Assembly (NCBI RefSeq): GCF_001953885.1 | Contig: NZ_MQUS01000051.1 | Coordinates: forward strand, 1 to 43,133 | Source of the DNA: Streptomyces sp. IMTB 2501 | GTDB taxonomy: Bacteria > Actinomycetota > Actinomycetes > Streptomycetales > Streptomycetaceae | Reading direction: 5' to 3' | DNA: 43,133 nt | Shown here: positions 15,344-22,705 of the stretch, piece by piece | How positions within the stretch are numbered: position 1 is the first letter of the stretch | How the letters are laid out: each line of letters opens with the position of its first letter | Program-made: the position numbers and the translations under genes | Notes under the pieces: generated by a model | The model's database searches: none | What the model saw: the letters and a program-made list of their open reading frames with translations, nothing else | What the model was told of the DNA's origin: nothing

Positions 15344-17677
15344 CTAGAAGGCGCGGTTGAGTCCGTCGGTCGGGGACGCGGGGATCGGCGGGGTGGTGGG
15401 CAGCGGTTCGAAGCCGAGCGGTCCGGCGTGGTTGATCGGGAAGCTCGTCGGCATGGTGCCGGTGGCGCGGCCGTAGGCGCAGGCTGCGGCGGCCGCCGCA
15501 GCCGCAACGGCCAGTTCCCCGGCCCCGCCGGGCCGCCCGGTGGTCGGCGGCATCACGACGATCTCCAGCTCGGGCGGGGCGTTCCATTGCCGGGTGTAGA
15601 AGTAGTTGTCCCAACTGCCTTCCAGGAAGTGCCCGTCGTCGAGATGGAGGCCGGAGCTGAGGGTGATGGCGATGCCGTCCATGATGCCGCCCATCATCTG
15701 TGCCTGAAGGCCCTGTGGGTTGACCGCCAGGCCCACGTCGACTGCGCACACGACCTTGGTGACACGGGGACCGGTGTAGGCGTCGCGGACCTTGCGGCCG
15801 GTGGTCTGCGGACGGCAGTCGATCTCGGCGAGGACGGCGACGCAGGCGTGGTACTCGGGATGCAGCGCGATGCCCTGCGCCATGCCGGCGGGCATGCTCC
15901 GGCCCCAGTTCCCGACGTCCGCCACCTTGTCGAGGACGGCCCGCACCCGCTCGTCCTTCACGAACTCGCGGCGGAACCGGTACGGGTCCTTGCCCATCCG
16001 CCCGGCCAGCTCGTCCACGACCAGTTCCTGCGCACAGCGCACGTTGGGCGAGTAGATGTTGCGCATGGAGCCGGTGTTGAAGCCCTTGTCGGTCTCGCTG
16101 AGCAACTGGGTGACGACGCCGAAGTCGTACGGCGTCTGCTGGCTGAGGGTGAAGATCGTCTCGGAGAAGGTCAGATCGCCGACCGGCAGCCGCGCGGCCT
16201 CGGAGGTGATGATCTCGCCGACACCGTGGCCGAAGTCGGTGGCGACGGAGGTGTGGCGCTGGTCGTAGGTGAGCACTTGGCCGAGGGCATAGGTGGCGCG
16301 CACCCGAGAGGTGGCCATCGGGTGGGTACGGCCCTGACGGAAGTCGTCGGTCCGGTGCCACATCAGCTTGACCGGCTTGCCCATAGCCTTCGAGATCTCG
16401 GCGGCCTCGGCGGCGGCGTCGTGGAAGAGCTTCCGCCCGAAGGAGCCGCCGCCCTCGGTGACATGGACCGTCACCGCCGAGACGGGCAGCCCCAGCTTCA
16501 GCGCGATCTGCTCCTGGGCGACGATCGGGGACTTCATGCTCCCCCAGATCTCGGCCGAGTGCTGCCGTACGTCGGCGATGGCGCAGTTGGTCTCCAGCGC
16601 GCTGTTGCTCGCGAAGTGGAAGGTGAACCGGGCATCGACCGACTCGGTCAGCAAGTCCAGTGCGGGGAGCGGAAGTTCAGCCCTTCTCAGCTCTTCGCGG
16701 ATCGTGATGTCGGAGGCGCCCTCAGCACTTCCCGGCTCCCAGGAGACCTTCAGCGCGCGTACGGCGTCGATGCACTGGCCGAAGGTACGGCCGCGGACGG
16801 CGACCCCGGTGGACACGGTCACGACGTCGGTGATGCCGGGCATGGCCCTCACCTCGGCGAGGTTGTCCACCGAGCGCACGGTGCCGTTGATCGTCGGCGG
16901 TCGGCACACCATCGTCGGCTGGGCGTCGGGCACGTGCAGGTCCATGGCGAACTTCTTGCGCCCGGTCACCGCTTCGATCGCGTCGACACGTCCCTGAGCG
17001 GTGCCGATGACCTTGAAATCCGCCGCCTCCTTGAGTCCCACTGAGACCCGACCAGTCGTCACCGCTGCTGCCTTCTCGGCCAGTTCACCATAGGTGAGAC
17101 TGCGACCAGTGGCCGAGGAGGTGATGACACCGGCCTTCGCCGTCAGGGTGTCCAGGGCCTCGCCGAGTTCCAGGGCGGCGGCCTTCAGCAGCCGGCCCCG
17201 GGCCACGGCGGCGGCGACGCGGATCGGCGTGAAGGTCGAGATCGTGGTGTTGGAGCCGCCGGTGAGCTGGTTGAACAGCAGCTCCGGCCGCGCGTCCGCG
17301 AGCGTGACCCGGATCCGCTCCAGCGGCAGGTCCAGTTCCTCGGCGATCAGCATCGCGCTGGACGTCGTGATGCCCTGCCCGACCTCCGCCCGGGGCAGCG
17401 CGAAGGAAGCCGTGCCGTCGGCGTCGATCCGGATCGTGATCAGGTTGGCCGTCGGCAGCGTCGCATGGGTGAGCATGTCGTTGAGGTCGTAGATCTCCGC
17501 CGGACCCGGCACGGACGGGACTACGGCCGTCGCCTCGTTGGGCGCGAGCACCGCCTCACCGAGTTCGGCGGCCACGGTGAGCGTCGAGGCGGCCAGCACA
17601 TAGCCGAGGAATCTCCGCCGCCCCAACCCGACCGCAGCGGGTTCTTGCCGCCCCCGTCGCGCAGATGGGGTTTCCAT
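15344..17677 (-). CDS. Molybdopterin-binding large subunit of molybdenum hydroxylase (IorB-type), Tat-exported
   Basis: From the ATG at 17677 the product is 777 residues. A twin-arginine signal (GRRRFLGYVLAASTLTVA, about 19-36) indicates export of the folded cofactor-loaded enzyme. The rest is the xanthine-dehydrogenase-family molybdopterin subunit: ALPRAEVGQGITTSSAML near the start, a hammerhead-like domain (about 210-300), the molybdopterin-binding GGGSFGRKLFHD, and a C-terminal PGGAGELAVAAAAAA holding the probable catalytic Glu. It hydroxylates an N-heterocycle or oxidises an aldehyde using water oxygen. The substrate is not readable from sequence. It precedes the iron-sulfur gene by 8 nt; the large-then-small order is the reverse of the classical iorA-iorB order. 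No FAD subunit or cofactor-insertion (XdhC-type) gene lies nearby. Upstream in-frame sequence lacks a plausible leader, so this ATG was preferred. Confidence 0.93.
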   Translation of the reverse strand: METPSARRGRQEPAAVGLGRRRFLGYVLAASTLTVAAELGEAVLAPNEATAVVPSVPGPAEIYDLNDMLTHATLPTANLITIRIDADGTASFALPRAEVGQGITTSSAMLIAEELDLPLERIRVTLADARPELLFNQLTGGSNTTISTFTPIRVAAAVARGRLLKAAALELGEALDTLTAKAGVITSSATGRSLTYGELAEKAAAVTTGRVSVGLKEAADFKVIGTAQGRVDAIEAVTGRKKFAMDLHVPDAQPTMVCRPPTINGTVRSVDNLAEVRAMPGITDVVTVSTGVAVRGRTFGQCIDAVRALKVSWEPGSAEGASDITIREELRRAELPLPALDLLTESVDARFTFHFASNSALETNCAIADVRQHSAEIWGSMKSPIVAQEQIALKLGLPVSAVTVHVTEGGGSFGRKLFHDAAAEAAEISKAMGKPVKLMWHRTDDFRQGRTHPMATSRVRATYALGQVLTYDQRHTSVATDFGHGVGEIITSEAARLPVGDLTFSETIFTLSQQTPYDFGVVTQLLSETDKGFNTGSMRNIYSPNVRCAQELVVDELAGRMGKDPYRFRREFVKDERVRAVLDKVADVGNWGRSMPAGMAQGIALHPEYHACVAVLAEIDCRPQTTGRKVRDAYTGPRVTKVVCAVDVGLAVNPQGLQAQMMGGIMDGIAITLSSGLHLDDGHFLEGSWDNYFYTRQWNAPPELEIVVMPPTTGRPGGAGELAVAAAAAAAACAYGRATGTMPTSFPINHAGPLGFEPLPTTPPIPASPTDGLNRAF

Positions 17678-18015
17678 GTCCGTCAACTGTCCTCCCAGCG
17701 GCGCGCATTGCCTGCTTGCACCACGGCCCCTTGCGGTGCTTCCAGTCCCTGTACCCGCATGAGGATCTCCCTGGTCGCGATCACCGGCAAGACCTTCGTC
17801 GCACTGCACCCGCCCCCGATGACGACGCGGTCGCAGGTCTCACGTGAACTCCTTCGATCCGCCATGTCTTGTACACACGCCCCATTGGTGCGGCCTCGGT
17901 GCGAACCGCCTCCGGAGACTTCACCGTTCACCACGGGTCGCGGTCACAGGCAGGCGGTGGGGAGGGCGACGCGAGACTGTGCTGGTGAACCATCGCGCCG
18001 GGCTCCGCTGCGCGC
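17678..18015. other. Intergenic region upstream of the hydroxylase operon
   Basis: A minus-strand frame (17683-17934) encodes 83 residues including CDRVVIGGGCSATKVLPVIA, but no family was recognised and it overlaps the expected leader and promoter region. No clear promoter or operator was found. Confidence 0.35.
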
Positions 18016-18330
18016 GTGAGGACGCAGCCGAGGGTCGGCGACCGGGTCGTCGAACTGGTCGGCTGCCTGCTGACCGAGGTCGACCGGCTCGCGCGTAGGC
18101 CCTCACCGACGAGATTCCCCGGGGGCCAACCCCCGCACGCCGAGAGCCTCTGCTCCGCCGGGACCAGTTGCGGACTGCGGTCCGCGACAACCTGGCCACG
18201 ATGTTCGCCGCACCGTGGGGGCGGCCCACGACGCTGGAGGCGCCGCTCGCCGCCGGGCGACTCAAGGTGGAACAGGGCAGCCCGCCGCCCGCGCTCCCGT
18301 ATGCCCACCGACTGGCCGCGCGGTGCATAC
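18016..18330 (+). pseudogene. PucR-type regulator, N-terminal remnant
   Basis: The plus strand reads GDRVVELVGCLLTEVDRLAR and then, after a frameshift near 18095, ALTDEIPRG, RRDQLRTAVRDNLATMF, LEAPLAAGRLKVEQGS and YAHRLAARCI. This is the N-terminal helical domain typical of actinobacterial PucR-like helix-turn-helix regulators. The rest, including the DNA-binding C-terminus, is missing after about 18330, where the sequence runs into the 3' end of the hydrolase pseudogene. It is a 3'-truncated, frameshifted relic. A former role in controlling the adjacent hydroxylase operon is conceivable but speculative. Confidence 0.7.
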
Positions 18331-18380
18331 GAACTGCCAGTGGTGTTTCAAGGGCGGAATCGGTCCTGCGGCCCGAGCCG

Positions 18381-19105
18381 TCAGGACCCGGCGTCGGCGC
18401 GTGTGACGAGGTCGGCAATGCGGGCCCACATCTGCGGCGGGTTGGAGTACATCGGGAAGTGGGCGCAGTGCTCGATCTCGGCGAGTTCGACGCCGCCTTC
18501 AGCCAGGGCGGAGAGATAGGACAGGGTGTCGTTCTGCTCGCCCTACATGAACATCTTCGGTGCGGGCAATCCGAGGAACCGGTCGAGTAGTTTGCCGTGA
18601 TCGGAGAGGTCGACCATGGACTCGAAGATGGCCCGCACCGCTCCGGCGCTGACCTTGTGGGGAAGGCTCGACGCGTACAGCGCGCCGCCATAGAAGCGTG
18701 ACCCGCCGACGCGTTCGGCGAACCGGGCCAGGAACTCGTCGGGATCGTCGTGAGAGTGGGTGACGATCTGACGGCTGAGGAAGCAGTCCTCGGGGGCGAC
18801 GTTGCCTTCGATGTTGGTGAAGCTCGCGACCCTGCCGGGGTCACCGTCGGCGAGCAGGAGTCCGGTCAGGCCGCCCATCGAGTGCCCGACGACGTGGAAC
18901 CGGTCGATCTGCCGCGCCTGGAGGACCTGCTCGGCGACGGAAACGAGGAAGGGGATGGAGACGGCACCGAGGTCCGAACAGGTGCCGGCGCCGCAGCCGG
19001 GTGTGTCGTAGGCGAGGACGGGGCGGTCGGCGAACCGTTCCTGGTGGACGACGTCCGCGTAGTCCTCCTTGGTCGAGCCGAAGCCGTGGAGGAACACCAG
19101 GGGCG
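18381..19105 (-). pseudogene. Alpha/beta hydrolase with one in-frame stop and missing N-terminus
   Basis: The minus strand carries most of an alpha/beta hydrolase. It shows the oxyanion-hole region LVFLHGFGSTKEDYADVV, a strand with RPVLAYDTPGCGAG, the nucleophile elbow VVGHSMGGLTGL with the catalytic Ser, and LGLPAPKMFM. There a TAG (18543-18545) interrupts. The same frame continues without further error as GEQNDTLSYLSALAEGGVEL and IEHCAHFPMYSNPPQMW, including the catalytic His region, to a TGA at 18381-18383. One base change (probably from a Tyr codon) therefore cuts off the last 53 residues. The N-terminus is also gone: upstream the DNA switches directly into a truncated RraA-like gene. The reading frame between the two is not continuous. 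Confidence 0.85.
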
Positions 19106-19570
19106 TGCGAGGCCGGCGACGCCGACCGGCTCACCGATGGAGCGCTGCTGCAGCCTGCCCCGCCCCGTGGCCGGGACCGAGCCTCGCGAAAACACCGGGA
19201 AGCCCAGCTCACGGGCCTCCGCCACGTCGCGGCACACGCCGTCGGCGACGACACCGCGGACCCCGCGCCGGGCCGCGCCCAGGCTCAGGATGCCGCCCCA
19301 GCACGACACGTCGGTGCGGCCCTGGTTGTCGACGACGATCACGCTCTGCTCGTCCGCGGTTTCGATGGCCGTGGTGGCGATGTGGGCTGCGGCCGAGCCT
19401 TCGGTGCGCGGTTCGAGCCCCACGGTGACGGCGAATCCCACGACAGCCGCGGGGCCCCACACCGGACGGATGCCGCCGACTCCGGAGGGAAGCCCGAACT
19501 GGTCGAGCGCGTCGCTGACCGCGGCGGAGTCGAGCGCCGCGAAGCGGTCCAGGAGAGGTGAGTTGCTCAT
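19106..19570 (-). pseudogene. RraA/demethylmenaquinone methyltransferase-like protein, 3'-truncated
   Basis: From the ATG at 19570 about 155 residues match the RraA-like aldolase/ribonuclease-regulator fold. They include LDSAAVSDALDQFGLPSGVG, GPAAVVGFAVTV, QSVIVVDNQGRTDVSCWGG and the metal- and substrate-site block GVVADGVCRDVAEARELGFP (DGxxRD motif), ending RSIGEPVGVAGLA. The final strand-turn that normally follows (PGDxVxxDxDGVVxVP) is missing because the DNA passes directly into alpha/beta hydrolase sequence at about 19105. In pathway operons RraA-like proteins act as 4-carboxy-4-hydroxy-2-oxoadipate or related aldolases and often sit near a hydrolase and a divergent LysR gene, as here. 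A deletion seems to have fused the two neighbours out of frame. Confidence 0.8.
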
Positions 19571-19644
19571 GGCTTCCACTTCAACAACGTCACGATATAG
19601 CTGGAAGGTCCGATTTCCTCCATCAGTAAGAGGCTGCTCAAATC
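19571..19644. promoter_or_regulatory. Divergent LysR control region
   Basis: This 74-bp gap separates the LysR gene from the divergent RraA-like gene, the classical position of a LysR operator. A weak dyad GGAA-N8-TTCC lies at 19603-19618. The assignment rests mainly on gene arrangement. Confidence 0.4.
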
Positions 19645-20550
19645 ATGGTCGAGATCCGGCAGGCCAGGTACTTCGTCGCGGTCGCCGAAGAACTCCGCTT
19701 CGGACGTGCGGCGCAGCGGCTGCAGATGTCCCAGCCGCCGCTGTCCCAGGCGATCAAACAGCTCCAACAGCGGCTCGGCTGCGAACTGCTGCACCGCAAC
19801 CAGCGGTCGGTCGCCCTCAGCCCCGCCGCGGCCGTGTTCCTGGACCACTGCCGCGCCCTGATCCGGAACGCCGAGGAAGCCGAAACCGCTGCCCGGCAGG
19901 CCGCCACCGGACGCGGCGGACGACTGAACCTGGGCGCCGTCGCCTCGTCCTTCTCCTGGCCCCTGCCACTCGTACTGGAGCGATTCCACGAGGCCCTGCC
20001 GGACGTCGAGATCCGCACCCAGGAGATCGACACCCACGAGGCCGCAGCGGGGCTCCTCGACCGCTCGCTCGACTGGGCGATCGTGCGCCAGACCGCCCCC
20101 GTGCGCGGCGCCACGGCCATCTCGCTCTTCGCCGACCGGTTCGTCGCGGCTCTGCCCCTCCACCACCCAGTCGCCGATGCGACCGGGCCGCTGGCCCTGG
20201 CGGACCTCGCTGGCAGACCGTGGGTATGGCTCCACCGCCACATCTCGCCCGACTGCCACGACGCCATGGCGACCATGTGCCGAGCGGCCGGATTCAGCCC
20301 GATCCCGGCCCACTGGGCACGGTCGGTGTCCTCGCAGATCGCCATGGTCGAGTGCGGGCTCGGCGTCACCATCGTGCCCGCCGCGGCGTCCGCGTCACGC
20401 CCCGCCGTCCGTTTCAGACCGCTCCGTCACGCGACGGCGACCATCGAACTCACCGCCATGACAAGAGCCAGCCCCGGTGCGCCGGCCGAACGCCTCACAG
20501 CCATGGCAACCCAACTGACCACGGCGCAGACACCGCCGCGGCACGACTGA
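19645..20550 (+). CDS. LysR-family transcriptional regulator
   Basis: The 301-residue protein has the canonical LysR layout. The winged helix-turn-helix (about 1-60) reads IRQARYFVAVAEELRFGRAA, QMSQPPLSQAIKQLQQRLG and ELLHRNQRSVALSPAA. A linker helix and a two-lobed effector-binding domain (about 90-285) follow, the latter with LNLGAVASSFSWPLPLVL and the end block QIAMVECGLGVTIVPAA. The gene is intact and divergent from a truncated RraA-like gene and a broken hydrolase, which were probably its original targets in an aromatic or organic-acid pathway. With those damaged it may now be an orphan regulator. The ATG at 19645 coincides with the family start. Confidence 0.93.
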   Translation: MVEIRQARYFVAVAEELRFGRAAQRLQMSQPPLSQAIKQLQQRLGCELLHRNQRSVALSPAAAVFLDHCRALIRNAEEAETAARQAATGRGGRLNLGAVASSFSWPLPLVLERFHEALPDVEIRTQEIDTHEAAAGLLDRSLDWAIVRQTAPVRGATAISLFADRFVAALPLHHPVADATGPLALADLAGRPWVWLHRHISPDCHDAMATMCRAAGFSPIPAHWARSVSSQIAMVECGLGVTIVPAAASASRPAVRFRPLRHATATIELTAMTRASPGAPAERLTAMATQLTTAQTPPRHD

Positions 20551-20746
20551 CTTCTGATGGCGGGCGTGCTCGCGCGGGGTAGGTTCATCCCCTTGGGCCC
20601 CGAGGACGAACACGGATCCGAGACCCTCGGCCGTGAAGAATCAGCCGCTCGCAGCCCAGCAAGCTGACCGTCACCTGCATGCACACGTAGACAGGTAGAC
20701 AGTCTCCAGTTCGGACAGATCTGGGCAGCCGGACCTACGCGCTCTG

Positions 20747-21862
20747 TCAGCCGACGTGAAGGATTCGAAAGCGATCGGGTTCCGCCGGATCCCGATCAAC
20801 AACTTGGACTGCCGCCCAAGCCCATTGCCAAACGCTGATGCCCGGCGCGCGGGAGAACTGGATCTGCCCGCGGGTACCTTCGACGGCCACGCTCGGCCAG
20901 GATTCCGCAATGTGCGCCCGGTCCGCGCCGTGAGAACGCAGCACATCGGCGAGGACGGTGACCGTGTCGTAGCCCTCGAATGCGACGAAGGAGGGCGCTT
21001 CGCCCAGCCGCTCGTGAAGGGCCGTCCGTACTCGTGCACCAAGTGGGCTGAGGCGCTCGGGCAGGTACCGCAAGAACGGGATCGCGGCGCCGTCGCCGCC
21101 CAGCAGCGCCGCCCATTCGGCGAACTCCGGTTGCCCGGCCGGAGCACCGATCATCAACTCGGCGAGGCGCTGGTCGCGGCGGACAGCCCTGACGATCGAC
21201 ACTGCCGGCTCCGGGTGGCCAGTCAGAAGGAGGAAGGTTGTCGCGCGATGGCGGACGAGTTCGTCGCACACGGCCGCGGGGGCGAGCGCGCCCATGTCGA
21301 GTTCGATGACGGTGCCGCCGCGCGGAGCAAGGTAATCCCGCAGAATGCGGGCACCAGATGCCCAATAGACACTCGGCTGGGCTGCTACGGCGATACGACT
21401 GTGGCCCGCGCCGAGAAGGAAGTCCGCGTAGATCTGCCAGCCGTGGGACTGCGCCGGACAGAGGCGCGCGACCCATTCCGTCGGCTGTTCGGTGAGCGCA
21501 TCGAGAACCGCGGACGAGCAGAGGAACGGCAGGCCGAGGGCGTCGGCCCTGGCGGCAGCGGCGCGCGCGACGACGCTGTGATACTCCCCCGCCAAAGCAG
21601 CCACGCCCAGGCGAGCCAATTCATCTACGGCCGCCGCGGCCCTCTGTGGATCAGCCGCGGTGTCTCGGACCACCAGTTCGAGTGGACTCCCGACGATCCC
21701 GCCGGCGTCATTGACTTCGCGAACAGCCAGCTCAAGTCCAGCGAGCAAGTGTTGGCCTGCCTCGACCCAGCCAGGCCGAGTCAGAGGAACGAGAGCACCG
21801 ATCTGCACTGATGATCCGTCAGCCCACTCCACTCCAGGTGACGATGGTGGTGACGTATTCAT
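20747..21862 (-). CDS. Periplasmic-binding-fold type I protein without signal peptide
   Basis: The 371-residue protein matches the Leu/Ile/Val-binding (Peripla_BP_6) fold. It starts with IGALVPLTRPGWVEAGQHLL, then GLELAVREVNDAGGIVGSPL, ELVVRDTAADPQRAAAAVDE and VAALAGEYHSVV, with a second lobe carrying FEGYDTVTVLADVLR. The only residues ahead of the first strand are about 20 polar ones (MNTSPPSSPGVEWADGSS), so there is no Sec, Tat or lipoprotein signal. No ABC permease or ATPase genes lie nearby. It may therefore act inside the cell as a ligand sensor, in the manner of AmiC, rather than as a transporter component; this is inference. It is monocistronic. A GGGAG about 12 nt before the ATG could be the ribosome site. 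The closest regulator is the LysR gene, with convergent ends. Confidence 0.85.
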   Translation of the reverse strand: MNTSPPSSPGVEWADGSSVQIGALVPLTRPGWVEAGQHLLAGLELAVREVNDAGGIVGSPLELVVRDTAADPQRAAAAVDELARLGVAALAGEYHSVVARAAAARADALGLPFLCSSAVLDALTEQPTEWVARLCPAQSHGWQIYADFLLGAGHSRIAVAAQPSVYWASGARILRDYLAPRGGTVIELDMGALAPAAVCDELVRHRATTFLLLTGHPEPAVSIVRAVRRDQRLAELMIGAPAGQPEFAEWAALLGGDGAAIPFLRYLPERLSPLGARVRTALHERLGEAPSFVAFEGYDTVTVLADVLRSHGADRAHIAESWPSVAVEGTRGQIQFSRAPGISVWQWAWAAVQVVDRDPAEPDRFRILHVG

Positions 21863-22259
21863 GCGCTGGCGTCTCCCGTGTGACGAATCGGTTGCAGTTT
21901 GCCCGGATCGCAGGGCGGCAAGGCCCGGTGGTACGCGTCCATCTCATCTCGCTGTGGCGGACGCACCTGCGCGATCATGCCGGACATTGCATCCACCACC
22001 ATCGCCAACAGGCAACCGATTATTGAATCAGCCCACTCGGCTCGTCTTCCACCACAGCCCCTCTCCATCGGCCTCGACCAGCAGCAACATTCCTGAGCCG
22101 CCGACGCATGCGACACCCAGGTAGGCGTTACTGATTCTCGCCAACATTCCGCAGTCAGTCGATTGCCATCCGCTGCCAAAACTCCTCGACAACCATTCCT
22201 CATGGTCAGTCTCTGGCTCAACTTGTGAGTTCTGTCGCTGATTTGGGGGTGAGAGGCGG
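21863..22259. other. Intergenic, no gene seen
   Basis: Composition is slightly less GC-rich than the surroundings and the open frames carry no recognisable domain. The segment ends in sequence that may be the outer end of an ISL3 element (CTGTCGCTGATTTGGGGG near 22233). Confidence 0.35.
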
Positions 22260-22535
22260 CTGCGGGCGGGTGGGCATCACCTGGGTGTGATGGATGCGGT
22301 ACGTGTTGCTGACATTCTTCTCCCAGGTATCGGGGTGCAGGTCGGGCAGGTGGCAATTGGGGAAACCGAGATCCCGCTTGTTGCGCGGTCGCTGGCGGAC
22401 CGTCCTGTCGCTGGCCGACAGGTACGACTTGATCTGCAAGCGTTGTCGTCTTGTTTGTGTGAACGACCGTTGTTCTCAAAGGACGTTCGCCGAGCAGGTC
22501 CCGGCTCTGACTCTGTTCTTGGGAGGACACGCGGG
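22260..22535 (+). pseudogene. ISL3-family transposase, N-terminal remnant
   Basis: One plus frame reads MDAVRVADILLPGIGVQV and RSLADRPVAGRQVRLDLQ. After a frameshift near 22440 the next reads RLVCVNDRCSQRTFAEQVPA. The order matches the start of ISL3 transposases: a leader, the strand RxLxDxPVAGRxVxLxLxVRR, then FxCxxxxCxxRTFAEQVPGL. The first zinc-binding CPxC segment is deleted and nothing after the AEQVPAL block survives. Together with the separate internal fragment at 11770-11960 it shows at least two ISL3 relics, or one element scattered by rearrangement. Confidence 0.65.
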
Positions 22536-22705
22536 AGCACGTCTGTCCGGGCGCACGACCGGTCCTCGCCCGGTGTGGCGTGGGTGAGGCGGAGGGAAGA
22601 CATCCCGGTCGGGCATGTGCTTTCTTCGCGGTCTCCTGTCGCCAGAGGATCTGTCAGTCTCCGCGCCTAGGCTGTCCGCACGGACCGGCATCAAGGAGCA
22701 GTGCA

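Noticed and set aside
15428..17044. Long plus-strand open frame opposite the hydroxylase large subunit
   Set aside because: Mirror frame of a strongly coding gene; Gly/Val/Asp-rich shadow composition and no domain.
19106..19570. Functional RraA-hydrolase fusion protein
   Set aside because: The two parts are in different frames at the junction and each lacks an essential end.
18750..20582. 610-codon plus-strand open frame over hydrolase, RraA and LysR
   Set aside because: Composite shadow frame crossing three recognisable genes; Arg/Pro-rich.
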